The position numbers and the translations under genes were made by a program. Below the pieces are notes generated by a model, which made no database searches, was not told the DNA's origin, and saw nothing but the letters and a program-made list of their open reading frames with translations. From an uncultured delta proteobacterium (GTDB taxonomy: Bacteria > Myxococcota_A > UBA9160 > JAFDET01), in contig CAMYOO010000004.1 in assembly GCA_947260035.1 (NCBI GenBank), positions 1 through 40,617 of the forward strand: a stretch of 40,617 nucleotides of DNA. Direction: 5' to 3'. Below, piece by piece: positions 9,275 to 17,495 of this stretch. Position 1 is the first letter of the stretch. The number at the start of each line of letters is the position of its first letter.

Positions 9275-10653
9275 AGCAGTGGCAGATCGTAATTGATGAT
9301 GAAGCGGGCCTGGCGCGCGTTGTCCCGTCCCGGGGCCTCGATGGCGGAGAACGAGCCGCGCGCGCGGAACCAGAGGCCCTTCAAGCGCTTCGACTGGAAC
9401 CGGTAGTCGATGGTGAAGTCGAGAGACGTCTCGTCGAGGCCCACCAGGCCCAGCTCGGGAATCTTCGCGCCGCGCCCGACGCCGACCTGCATGAACGCAC
9501 TGAGCCCCTGGATCTCCCAGTGGCTGAAGTCGTAGGAGACGCCGAATAGCGCCGCCTTCTCACCGGCGCTGTTGAAGTCGCTCTGCATCATCGACATGAA
9601 GCCCGCGTAGGTTCCGTAGGGGCTGCGGATGTCCTCCTCGTCGTCGGTGATGGAGAAACCCAGCCACGCGGTGACGCCCGACTTGCTGAACGCCGCGCGC
9701 CCGCCGAAGACCCAGGTCTTGAAGCTCTTGCCGAGCAGGTCCGTGCCGCCGCCGTCGGTCTGGAGGGTGAACTGCCACTGGGTGCGAAAGCCCCAGCCGC
9801 CGCCCAGGTCGCGCCGTACGTCGGTTGCCAGGTAGTGGATGCTGAGCACGTCGGGCACCCAGTAGTTGTAGAACCCCAGTGTGGTTCCCTCGTAGGGCTC
9901 GACATGGGCCCCCAATACGGCCATACCGGCGTTGCTCCCCTCAGCGCCGGCCCGCTCGCCCATGGAGATGAAATCATCCGCCGCACGAGGCCGGATGTCC
10001 GTGATCCAGCCCGCCACCCAGTCCACCAGGTCCGCGCCTGGAACCTCCACGTGCTTGCCGCGCAGGATGGCGCCCTGGAAGCTGTTGGGGGTCATGCGGC
10101 TGTCTTGCTTGTTGACGTAGGGGAGATCCAGCTCGTGGCGGTAGAAGGTTCCCTCGTAGTCGCGCCAGCGAAGCTTGACGAAGGCCTCGCCGGGAACCGT
10201 GTAGCCGACGCCACCCTCGCGCAGCAGGCCGGTCAGGACGTCCGGATCGTCCTGCACGATTCCGTAGGAGCCGTAGAGTCCGAAGCCGACCTGCAGGGTG
10301 TCGGCCAGCCAGCCGGAGCGGAAGCCCAGCTTGCCGCCGGCGGTCCAGGCATAGGCCCGCTCGCCGGTCGAGGTCTTCAGGGGCAGTCCGTAGGTGCGGA
10401 AGTTGAGCGTGACCTCGGTGTCCGCAATGAAAGAGGGCAGGGGCTGGAGCGCGCGCTTCAGGAACGGAAAGAGGATCGCTCTGCGGTCTTCTTCCCGTTC
10501 GGAGCGGTCCAGGGAGCTGTCCAACTCCTTGACGGAGCTGCCGGCCGGGGCGTTCTCGAAGGAGGCCTCGTCGGCGGCCGAGCCGCCGGCGGCAAGCGCC
10601 ACCAGCAGTGTGGCGAGGAGCGGGCGAGTGAGATGTGTGCGCGTGGAGATCAC
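9271..10653 (-). CDS. OprD-like outer membrane porin
   Basis: 460 residues from the GTG at 10653, which overlaps the preceding stop as GTGA. A longer frame runs upstream, but it would lie inside the neighbouring gene. A signal peptide (THLTRPLLATLLVALAAGGSAADE) precedes a barrel of alternating polar/hydrophobic strands. OprD-type landmarks are GLPLKTSTGERAYAW, NKQDSRMTPNSFQG, and the C-terminal INYDLPLL ending in a hydrophobic residue for BAM-dependent insertion. OprD-family porins admit basic amino acids, small organic acids or aromatics. The substrate here is unknown. It lies between a ceramidase-like gene and an octahaem lipoprotein, an unusual place for a porin and the best clue to its role. 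Confidence 0.85.
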   Translation of the reverse strand: MISTRTHLTRPLLATLLVALAAGGSAADEASFENAPAGSSVKELDSSLDRSEREEDRRAILFPFLKRALQPLPSFIADTEVTLNFRTYGLPLKTSTGERAYAWTAGGKLGFRSGWLADTLQVGFGLYGSYGIVQDDPDVLTGLLREGGVGYTVPGEAFVKLRWRDYEGTFYRHELDLPYVNKQDSRMTPNSFQGAILRGKHVEVPGADLVDWVAGWITDIRPRAADDFISMGERAGAEGSNAGMAVLGAHVEPYEGTTLGFYNYWVPDVLSIHYLATDVRRDLGGGWGFRTQWQFTLQTDGGGTDLLGKSFKTWVFGGRAAFSKSGVTAWLGFSITDDEEDIRSPYGTYAGFMSMMQSDFNSAGEKAALFGVSYDFSHWEIQGLSAFMQVGVGRGAKIPELGLVGLDETSLDFTIDYRFQSKRLKGLWFRARGSFSAIEAPGRDNARQARFIINYDLPLL

Positions 10654-11984
10654 GGAAGCTCGGCGAGTAGCTCGGCTGCCGCGTCGATGAAGCTCGGCGC
10701 CAAGTTCCGGCCATGGTAGGCCAGGCACGGCTCGTACCCGCCACGGTCCCAATCCTCGGGCATCAGCAGATACCCCAGCCAGTCGTTGGCATGCGCCGCG
10801 ATGAGCAGCGGCCCGGGGCGGAAGCTACCGGCTCGGATCGCCGCCGCCACCTCGACGCCCAGCTCGAAGGGCGAGGCCAGCAGCCGCAGCTCGCCCAGAC
10901 GCAAAGCCACCAGGGGGGTCGACTCCGGCAGGAAACGCCGCGCGACGACGTGAAGCAGGGGTGCGCCCACGTAGCCGACGCAGGAGGCGCGCACGTCCAC
11001 GGGCGGAAGCTCCAAGTTGTGGTGGATGGCAGTCACCCGGGCGGCAGGGTCGGGCTGTGCGGCGCGGGCGGCGCGCAACACGCGGTCGCCCAGGGCCTCG
11101 CCCAGGAGCCGAGCCGTCTCGACCTGGCGGGTGACGTCCTCGGGCCACCTCGGCTCGCCGGGGAAGTGGGGCTTCTGGTCGCCCAGGGGACCGGCCAGGA
11201 AGAGCGCCACGCCGCCGCGGCGCGCCTCCACGCGCCGGCGCGCCGCACCGGGGTAGTCGGGGGAGAGGCGCAGGTTGGCGGGGGACAGGACGGTGGGGTG
11301 GGCGGCCAGTGCGAAGAGCGTGGCGATGGGGGCGCCGTCGGCTCCGTCCACGCGCAGCACCGGCACCAGCGGGTCCTGGGGGCCGCCCTCGTGACGCCGG
11401 TTTCGCGCCAGGTCCCGGGCCTCTGCCTGGCCGGCGGCGAGGCCTGCCGGCCGCAGCTGCTCAGCGGCTCGTTGCAGCGCGCTCAGCGCCGCGTCGATCA
11501 GGGCCTCGCGGCTTTCGGGCCGGTACCAACCCAGAATGGCCAGCTCGGCCACCCGGTCGTCCTTGTAGGCGCCGGGGCCCGAGTGGGTGTGGGTGGCCGC
11601 CACCACCAGGGCGTCGAGTCCCAGTTCCGCTGCGCCCCCGGTCACCGCGCGCCTCAAGTCGGGGGTCACGATCAGCGCGTCGACGACGACCAGGCCCACG
11701 CGCGTGCCGTCGGGATCGGCGAGCACCAGTGCGCGGGCGGACACGGGCTCGAGCACGCCCTGGGCGCGGTTGCCCGGACCCCGTGCGCCGTAGCCCGCCA
11801 GGGACACTTCGGCGGGGGGCGCGATCTCAACGGCGGCGGCGCCGACGAGAAGGGCGGACGGTTCTGCGCCGGCCGTCGCCGCGGCGAGCAGTGCCAGGCC
11901 CAGCAGCCAGCCGGTGCGCCCCAGGGCGCACAGGCTAGGCGGCGCCGCGCGTCTGCAGCTCGACGAAGCGGCGGTACGCGCCAT
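10650..11984 (-). CDS. Neutral ceramidase-like hydrolase domain protein, atypical active site
   Basis: 444 residues. The ATG at 11984 lies 50 bases inside the upstream ABC gene; a hydrophobic signal segment spans about 24–40, cleaved near AGA. The fold markers of the neutral/alkaline ceramidase N-terminal domain are present: THTHSGPG (His132/His134), AAHPT (His229), PFELG (Glu374), and a Tyr-rich HANDWLGY segment (Tyr405). These match the zinc site of bacterial ceramidase. The amidase hexapeptide GDVSPN of true ceramidases reads GDQKPH here (268–273), replacing the catalytic serine with Lys271. The C-terminal immunoglobulin-like domain of full ceramidases is also missing. The protein is therefore probably secreted to the periplasm, but ceramide hydrolysis is doubtful. 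It is coupled to the following porin by a GTGA overlap. Confidence 0.8.
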   Translation of the reverse strand: MARTAASSSCRRAAPPSLCALGRTGWLLGLALLAAATAGAEPSALLVGAAAVEIAPPAEVSLAGYGARGPGNRAQGVLEPVSARALVLADPDGTRVGLVVVDALIVTPDLRRAVTGGAAELGLDALVVAATHTHSGPGAYKDDRVAELAILGWYRPESREALIDAALSALQRAAEQLRPAGLAAGQAEARDLARNRRHEGGPQDPLVPVLRVDGADGAPIATLFALAAHPTVLSPANLRLSPDYPGAARRRVEARRGGVALFLAGPLGDQKPHFPGEPRWPEDVTRQVETARLLGEALGDRVLRAARAAQPDPAARVTAIHHNLELPPVDVRASCVGYVGAPLLHVVARRFLPESTPLVALRLGELRLLASPFELGVEVAAAIRAGSFRPGPLLIAAHANDWLGYLLMPEDWDRGGYEPCLAYHGRNLAPSFIDAAAELLAELP

Positions 11985-13899
11985 CGGATCGTTCCATGAG
12001 CTCGGTGTGGCGGCCGCGTTCGACGATGCGGCCGTGTTCGAGGAACAGGATCTCGTCCGCCCCCCGGATCGTAGAGAGCCGGTGCGCGATCACCACCACC
12101 AGCCGCGTGTGTGCGGCCTCGCGCAGGGACTCCACCAGGCGGCGCTCGGTCTCCGGATCCAGGGCCGAGGTGGGCTCGTCCAGGATCAGGATGGGGGCCT
12201 CCCGCACCAGCGCGCGTGCGATGGCCAGACGCTGCTTCTGTCCCACCGAGAGCTTGCCGCCCGCCCGGCCCAGCTGCGTGCGGTAGCCCTGGGGCAGGGC
12301 GCGGATGAAGTCGTCGGCGCCGGCCGTCCTCGCTGCGTGACGGACTTCGGTGTCGCTGGCATCGGGCTTCCCGACGCGGATGTTCTGCTCGACGCTGGCG
12401 TCGAAGAGCTGCGTTTCCTGGAATACGAATGCCACCTGGCTGCGCACGGAGTCGATCGCGGCGTCGGCGATGTCCGCTCCGTCGAAGAGCACGCGCCCGG
12501 CAGCGGGCCGCAGGAAGCGCGGGATCAGGTAGGCGAGGCTGGTCTTCCCGGCCCCGGCGGAGCCGGCCAGGGCCACCACCTCGCCGATGCGGGCAGCGAC
12601 GTCCACGCTCTGCAGCGCGGGCGTCCCGTCTTCGTAGCTGAAATCCACGCCTTCGATGCGCAGCTCGCGCTGGAGCCGGGGCAGCGGCGTGGCGTCGGGC
12701 TCGTCTCGCTCGCCGGGCAGGTCCATCAGCAGGAAGACCCGGTGCAGGCCGGCCGCGTTTCCCTGCAGGCGGATCCAGAGCGTTCCCAGAATGGCTGCGT
12801 AGGTCGCGACCTGGATGAAGTACGCCACCAGCAGGGCGAAGTCGCCGGGTGTGAAGACGCCCTGCACCACCTGACTCACGCCGTAGCGCGCGATCCCCAC
12901 GATGAGCGGAATCCCCACGGCGATCACGGCGGTCGTCGCGAAGATCCAGATCTTGATGTAGCGGCGGAACTCGTTGAAGGAGCCTCCGCTGTGGCGGTCG
13001 AAGCGTTCGCGCTCGCGCTCTCCGGCGCCCAGGCTCTGCACCGCCAGCACGTTGCTGACCGACTCCTCGATGGTGGATGCGGTGGTGGCGCCCGCCATCC
13101 GGCTCTCTTCGCCCTGACGGCGGATGCGCGCGGCGAAGGGGAGGGTCGCGAGCAGCGCCAACGGAAGGAACGCCAGGGCCACCCAGCCGACGGCGGTGCT
13201 CTGATAGGTGGTGTGCAGCGTCCAGGCCACCAGCGCGATGCCCAGCGGCGAGTAGAGGGGGATCAGCAGCAGTCGGTAGACCACCTGGGTGATCGCCGGC
13301 GTGTCGTACATCACGCGGTAGATCGCATCGCCGATGCGCTCGTCGTCGAAGGCGGTGATGGGCAGCGAGTGGATGCGTTCGAACAGGCGCGAGCGGTAGT
13401 GGTGGTTCAGGTCCTGGGTCAGGCGCAGGGTCCAGCGGAACTCGAACAGTCCGAGGATTCCGCTGGCGCGGCTGTGTCCGTAGTTGGCGTCGTTCTCGGT
13501 GGTGGTGGCCGTGTCGCGGCCGGACGACAGCCTGGCGTCGGCCTGGTCGCGCTCGGTACCCGTCGAGCCCAGCATGCCGAACGCCACCACGAGCAGAAGC
13601 TGGAACAGCAGGGTGACGACGATGATCTCGGTGGCCGAGGCGCCGACCAGGGCCTCGGCCAGCGGCCGGAAGAAAGCGGGGTAGCCGGCGGGATCGACCG
13701 GTCGCCCCTCGATCACGTGGTCGATCTGCATCTTGATCGGCCAAGGCAGCAGCAGGGGCGGGAAGAGCGAGAGGATCGTCAGCACCGCCTTGACGGCGAA
13801 GCGGCCCCGGAAGGGCGCCACGTATCCGATCGCGCGCCGGAAGATGCGCAGCGTGTCGCGGTGGGTCAGCTCCTGCCGCTGCTCGAAGGTCTCCCTCAC
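11935..13899 (-). CDS. ABC exporter half-transporter (membrane + ATPase domains), partner A
   Basis: 654 residues from the GTG at 13899, which overlaps the stop of the upstream ABC gene as GTGA. The N-terminal membrane domain contains an unusual hydrophilic stretch of about 40 residues (about 107–147, rich in Thr/Ser/Asp) after the second helix, then LTQDLNHHYRSRLFERIHSLP and GDAIYRVMYD. The ATPase domain is intact: Walker A GSAGAGKTS (about 443), Q-loop FVFQETQ, signature LSVGQKQ, Walker B ILILDEPTSALD (about 570) and H-loop IAHRLST. Members of this class export lipids, peptides or drugs. The neighbour is a related but distinct half-transporter, so a heterodimer is likely. The cargo is unknown. 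Confidence 0.9.
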   Translation of the reverse strand: MRETFEQRQELTHRDTLRIFRRAIGYVAPFRGRFAVKAVLTILSLFPPLLLPWPIKMQIDHVIEGRPVDPAGYPAFFRPLAEALVGASATEIIVVTLLFQLLLVVAFGMLGSTGTERDQADARLSSGRDTATTTENDANYGHSRASGILGLFEFRWTLRLTQDLNHHYRSRLFERIHSLPITAFDDERIGDAIYRVMYDTPAITQVVYRLLLIPLYSPLGIALVAWTLHTTYQSTAVGWVALAFLPLALLATLPFAARIRRQGEESRMAGATTASTIEESVSNVLAVQSLGAGERERERFDRHSGGSFNEFRRYIKIWIFATTAVIAVGIPLIVGIARYGVSQVVQGVFTPGDFALLVAYFIQVATYAAILGTLWIRLQGNAAGLHRVFLLMDLPGERDEPDATPLPRLQRELRIEGVDFSYEDGTPALQSVDVAARIGEVVALAGSAGAGKTSLAYLIPRFLRPAAGRVLFDGADIADAAIDSVRSQVAFVFQETQLFDASVEQNIRVGKPDASDTEVRHAARTAGADDFIRALPQGYRTQLGRAGGKLSVGQKQRLAIARALVREAPILILDEPTSALDPETERRLVESLREAAHTRLVVVIAHRLSTIRGADEILFLEHGRIVERGRHTELMERSDGAYRRFVELQTRGAA

Positions 13900-15860
13900 G
13901 GCGCCAGCGCTCGCTGGGGTTCGGGCGACTCGTGCAGGACCAGGCGCCGGTAGACACCGCCGTCCCGGGCCAGGAGCTCCGCGTGGCTGCCGCGTTCGAC
14001 CAGGCATCCGTCCTGGAGCACCAGGATCTCCTCGGCCTGTCGGATCGTGGACAGCCGGTGGGTGATGAGGAAGATGACCCGCCCGCGGCCCCACTCGTGC
14101 AGGTTGAGCATGACCCGCTGCTCGGTCTCCGCATCGAGAGCCGCGGTCGGCTCGTCCAGTACCAGGATCGGCGCGTTCTTCAGCACGGCGCGGGCGATGG
14201 AGAGGCGCTGGCGCTGACCGGTCGAGAGCTTGGTGCCGCGTTCACCCAGGAGCGTCTCGTAGCCTTGGGGGAGACGGTCGATGAACTCGTCGGCGCAGGC
14301 CACCCGCGCCGCCTCGCGCACGGCCGCGTCGTCGGCGTCGGGCACGGCGTAGCGGATGTTCTCGCGCACGCTGGCGCCGAAGAGCACGTTTTCCTGGAGA
14401 GCGATGGAGACGTTCTTCCGCAAGTCGGCCAGCCGGATCCGGCGCAGGTCGAGCCCGCCGATCTCCACCTGGCCTCCGTCGGGATCGAAGAGCCGCAGCA
14501 GCAGCGCCATCAGGGTGCTCTTGCCCGAGCCCGTGGGGCCGACCACCGCGGTGACGCTGCCCGGGCGCGCCTCGAAGCCGACACCCTGGAGCACCGGCCG
14601 GTCCGGCTGGTAGGCGAAGCTCACGTCGCGGAACGTCACGCCATCGCCCAGGGCCGGGAAGTCGACGGCGTCGGGGGCGTCCTGGACCTCGGGCTCCAGG
14701 TCCAACAGCTGGAAGACGCGATCGATCCCGATCGCCATGTCCTGCACCCGGGCCCACATGCGCAGGGTCACCCGGAAGGCCGTGGCGCCCGAGCCCATCT
14801 CGCTCTTGAAGAAGTTGAACTGGCCCAGGGTCCAGCGCTCGATTCCGAACAGCCCCAGCAGGGCGGCGGCGAACACCGCAGCACCGGTGCGCGTGTACTC
14901 CAGGGCGAAGCCCGTGGCGGCGAGCATGGCGGCGCAGATCACCACGAAGGCAATCACGCTGAACAGGCTCACCAGGTAGCGGACCTCGAAGGCCGCGCCG
15001 AAGGCGTCGCGGGAGTGCTGCTCGAAGCTGGCCTGCTCCGTGGCCTCGATGCCGTACGCCTTGACCACCTTGATGCCCGCCAGGATTTCCTGGATGCGCG
15101 ATGTCAGGGCGGCGTTGGCCTCGCGTGCAGCCCGGAAGCCCACGCGCAGGCGCTTCGACACCCACCAGCCCACCGCCAGCATCGGCGGCCAGCACAGCAG
15201 GAAGATCGCGCCGATGAAGGGGTCGATGAGGAACACGATCGTCACGGCGATCAGGTGGCGCCCCAGCTGGAGGAAGGGCGTCAGGAAGAGTGCCTCGATC
15301 AGGTCCGAGACCATGGCGCTGTCCTGGAAGAGCCGATAGATGGCGTCGCCCACGCGATGCTCGGCGTGGAAGCGAAGCGACAGCGTCTGCAGGCGCTCGT
15401 GGAGCTGGAGCCGGAGCGCCTGGTTGATCTGCTGGCAGATCCAGATGTAGTAGTAGGTCAGCCCGCCCACGGCGGGCAGGATCACCAACAGCAGGATTCC
15501 CAGGAAGATGACCGCAAAGCGGTCGAAGGCCTGCATGCGCAGGTCCTGGGAAAGCGCGTCCACGTGGGACACGATCTGCGGGTCGAGGCCCAGAACGCGC
15601 GCCTGGATCTCGGGCAGCGGTTCGCCCGCCAGGACCCCATTCCAGAGCACGCCGTAGCCCATCATCGCCAGGGGCAGGACCAGCAGCAGCAGCACCGCGG
15701 CCGTTCCGGCCAGGGTGAGCAGGTGCCTTCGCACGCCGCGAATCAGCGGCAGACAGCGCAGCAGGATGCGAAGGACCAGACGGAAACGGAGCCGGTCGTC
15801 GTGACCGCCGGAGCCCAGGCTTTGGAGCTCGGTGATCGTGTCCCGATCGGTGCCGGCCAT
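13896..15860 (-). CDS. ABC exporter half-transporter (membrane + ATPase domains), partner B
   Basis: 654 residues, coincidentally the same length as its partner. About six membrane helices include a periplasmic loop of some 50 residues between the first two (LPEIQARVLGLDPQIVSHVD). The coupling segment LRFHAEHRVGDAIYRLFQD parallels GDAIYRVMYD in partner A, supporting paralogy. ATPase motifs are complete: Walker A GPTGSGKST (about 440), signature LSTGQRQ, Walker B ILVLDEPTAALD and H-loop ITHRLST. Both ATP sites would therefore be catalytically competent in a heterodimer. It is the first gene of a five-gene overlapping operon. AAGAGGAGG stands just before the ATG, and a strong intrinsic terminator lies in the leader 25 bases upstream. 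Confidence 0.9.
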   Translation of the reverse strand: MAGTDRDTITELQSLGSGGHDDRLRFRLVLRILLRCLPLIRGVRRHLLTLAGTAAVLLLLVLPLAMMGYGVLWNGVLAGEPLPEIQARVLGLDPQIVSHVDALSQDLRMQAFDRFAVIFLGILLLVILPAVGGLTYYYIWICQQINQALRLQLHERLQTLSLRFHAEHRVGDAIYRLFQDSAMVSDLIEALFLTPFLQLGRHLIAVTIVFLIDPFIGAIFLLCWPPMLAVGWWVSKRLRVGFRAAREANAALTSRIQEILAGIKVVKAYGIEATEQASFEQHSRDAFGAAFEVRYLVSLFSVIAFVVICAAMLAATGFALEYTRTGAAVFAAALLGLFGIERWTLGQFNFFKSEMGSGATAFRVTLRMWARVQDMAIGIDRVFQLLDLEPEVQDAPDAVDFPALGDGVTFRDVSFAYQPDRPVLQGVGFEARPGSVTAVVGPTGSGKSTLMALLLRLFDPDGGQVEIGGLDLRRIRLADLRKNVSIALQENVLFGASVRENIRYAVPDADDAAVREAARVACADEFIDRLPQGYETLLGERGTKLSTGQRQRLSIARAVLKNAPILVLDEPTAALDAETEQRVMLNLHEWGRGRVIFLITHRLSTIRQAEEILVLQDGCLVERGSHAELLARDGGVYRRLVLHESPEPQRALAP

Positions 15861-15884
15861 CGGCCTCCTCTTGCCGCCGAGCGC

Positions 15885-15922
15885 AAAAAAAGAAAGGGTC
15901 GAGCCCCTCGACGGCCCGACCC
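15885..15922 (-). terminator. Intrinsic terminator in the 5' leader of the ABC/ceramidase/porin operon
   Basis: Read on the minus strand, GGGTCG (15922–15917) pairs with CGACCC (15901–15896). The stem extends past one mismatch by GGC/GCC and closes a 7-base loop. It is followed at once by TTTCTTTTTTT. This is a textbook factor-independent terminator for minus-strand transcription. There is no minus-strand gene upstream to end; the ABC start codon is 25 bases downstream. It would therefore stop transcripts that begin in the divergent region before they enter the operon, which suggests attenuation or processive antitermination. Confidence 0.75.
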
Positions 15923-16001
15923 CAACGGACCCGGCGAGTGTGCCGGTCGGCCAGGGCCTTGTCCAGCGGAGCGGAGGCTCCGGCAGGCTGGGCGATTCTG
16001 A

Positions 16002-16007
16002 TAGGGT
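16002..16007 (+). promoter_or_regulatory. Possible extended −10 element for the AtoE-type gene
   Basis: TAGGGT preceded by TG one base upstream (TGATAGGGT) resembles an extended −10 hexamer. The start point would fall only a few bases before the ATG at 16019, implying a nearly leaderless mRNA. No good −35 hexamer is seen. The call rests only on this short match. Confidence 0.25.
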
Positions 16008-16018
16008 AGGCGCCCGAC

Positions 16019-17404
16019 ATGGCTGCTCTCGACGCCCTGCGCGAAGCCGGCGCTGCGCTGTCTCGCATTACCGAACGTTGGGTCCCCGACTCTTGGGTGA
16101 TCTGCATGATCCTGACCACGCTGGCCTTGGCGCTGGCGGTCTTCGGCGCGGGGGCGGGGGTGGAGGACTCGGTGCTGGCGTGGGGCGCCGGGGTCTGGAA
16201 CCTGCTCACGCTGGCGATGCAGTTCACCATCGCCATGGTCGCCGCCCACGCATGCGTGTCCTCGCGGCCGGTCTTCCGCGTGCTCGACCGGCTGGCGGGC
16301 CTGCCCAATCCGGAACGTCCTGCGCAGGCGGTGCTGCTGGTGGGCCTCTTCTCGCTGGCCACCGCCTGGCTCAACTGGGCGTTCAATTTGGTGGCGTGCG
16401 CGCTCTTCGTCCCGTTCGTGCTGCGCCGCAACCCCAAGGTGGACGTGCGCGTGCTGGTGGCCGGCGCCTACATCGGCCTGGGCACCGTCTGGCATGGGGG
16501 CCTGTCGGGCTCGGCGCCGCTGATCCTGGCGACGCCGGGCAACCCGCTGCTCGAGCCCGCCTCGGGCCCGCCCGTCGTGGATCGCCTCTACCCGGTTACG
16601 GAGACGCTCTTCGCTCCCTTCAACCTGGTCTACCTGCTGGTGATCGGGGCGGTGGGCCTGGCCACGGCCGTGGCGCTCCATCCGCGCCGGGGTGCGGTCA
16701 CGCTGTCGCCCGAGCAGGTGGACCTCATCCTGCCCTCAGCGCCCGAGGATCCCGAGCCGCCCGACACGCCGGCCGGTCGGCTGGACCGGTTCCGCGGCTG
16801 GGTCCTGCTGGCGGCGGCGCTGCTGGCGTACCCGCTGGGCCACTCCATCCTCACCAAGGGGTTTGGCGCGAGCTGGACCATCAACGCCTACAACGTGGCC
16901 TTCCTCACCGCCGCGCTGCTGCTCCACGGCCGGCCGCTGCCGTTCCTGGCCGCATGTCGCCAGGGCGTCGCGGCGGCGTGGGGCATCATCGTGCAGTTCC
17001 CGTTCTATGCGGGCATCTTCGGCCTGATCATCCACACCGATCTGGGAACCTGGCTGGGTGATCTGTTCGCACGCTTCGCCAGCACCGGGACCTACCCGTT
17101 CGTGGTGTATCTGTATTCGGGGTTCATGAACCTGTTCGTGCCCTCCGCCGGATCCAAGTGGATGATCGAGGCGCCCTTCCTGATCCCGGCGGGCGAGCAG
17201 CTGGGCGTTTCGGTGCGCACGGTGCTGTTGGCGTATGCCTACGGCGACTCGACCACCAATCTGGTGCAGCCCTTCTTCGCGATTCCCATCCTGGCGGTGA
17301 CGCGGCTGCGCTTTGGAGACGTGGTGGGGTACACATTCCTGATCGCTCTGGCCTGCTTCGCCGTGAGCGCGCTGGCCGTCTTCCTGATTCCGCCCAACCT
17401 CTAG
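16019..17404 (+). CDS. atoE: Short-chain fatty acid transporter, AtoE family
   Basis: 461 residues with about twelve hydrophobic helices. Family landmarks include RITERWVPDSWVICMILT near the N-terminus, TAWLNWAFNLVACALF, and AYIGLGTVWHGGLSGSAPLILATPGN, which matches the conserved AtoE core closely. Late segments PSAGSKWMIEAPF and AYGDSTTNLVQPFF are also typical. AtoE proteins are inner-membrane permeases for acetoacetate and short-chain fatty acids. No acetoacetate CoA-transferase genes are adjacent. The gene is divergent from the ABC operon with 158 bases between start codons, and it precedes trkA on the same strand by 91 bases. Confidence 0.85.
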   Translation: MAALDALREAGAALSRITERWVPDSWVICMILTTLALALAVFGAGAGVEDSVLAWGAGVWNLLTLAMQFTIAMVAAHACVSSRPVFRVLDRLAGLPNPERPAQAVLLVGLFSLATAWLNWAFNLVACALFVPFVLRRNPKVDVRVLVAGAYIGLGTVWHGGLSGSAPLILATPGNPLLEPASGPPVVDRLYPVTETLFAPFNLVYLLVIGAVGLATAVALHPRRGAVTLSPEQVDLILPSAPEDPEPPDTPAGRLDRFRGWVLLAAALLAYPLGHSILTKGFGASWTINAYNVAFLTAALLLHGRPLPFLAACRQGVAAAWGIIVQFPFYAGIFGLIIHTDLGTWLGDLFARFASTGTYPFVVYLYSGFMNLFVPSAGSKWMIEAPFLIPAGEQLGVSVRTVLLAYAYGDSTTNLVQPFFAIPILAVTRLRFGDVVGYTFLIALACFAVSALAVFLIPPNL

Positions 17405-17495
17405 CTCCGCGGTCCCTCCGGGCCGGAGCCGTGCGCCGGGCGGGGGATGATCTACCCTCCGCTGCGCGCCCGGTGGGGCGCCCGCGGGGGGCACG

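Noticed and set aside
6716-9292. 858-residue open frame on the plus strand
   Set aside because: It lies antisense to the octahaem cytochrome gene, whose eight CxxCH motifs and lipobox prove the minus strand. GC-rich DNA makes such long shadow frames.
9271-10752. 493-residue porin starting at 10752
   Set aside because: The first 33 residues overlap the ceramidase-like gene and are not signal-like; the GTG at 10653 gives a proper signal peptide and a GTGA overlap.
16002-16007. Firm promoter call for the AtoE-type gene
   Set aside because: Only an extended −10 match without a −35; kept as low-confidence only.
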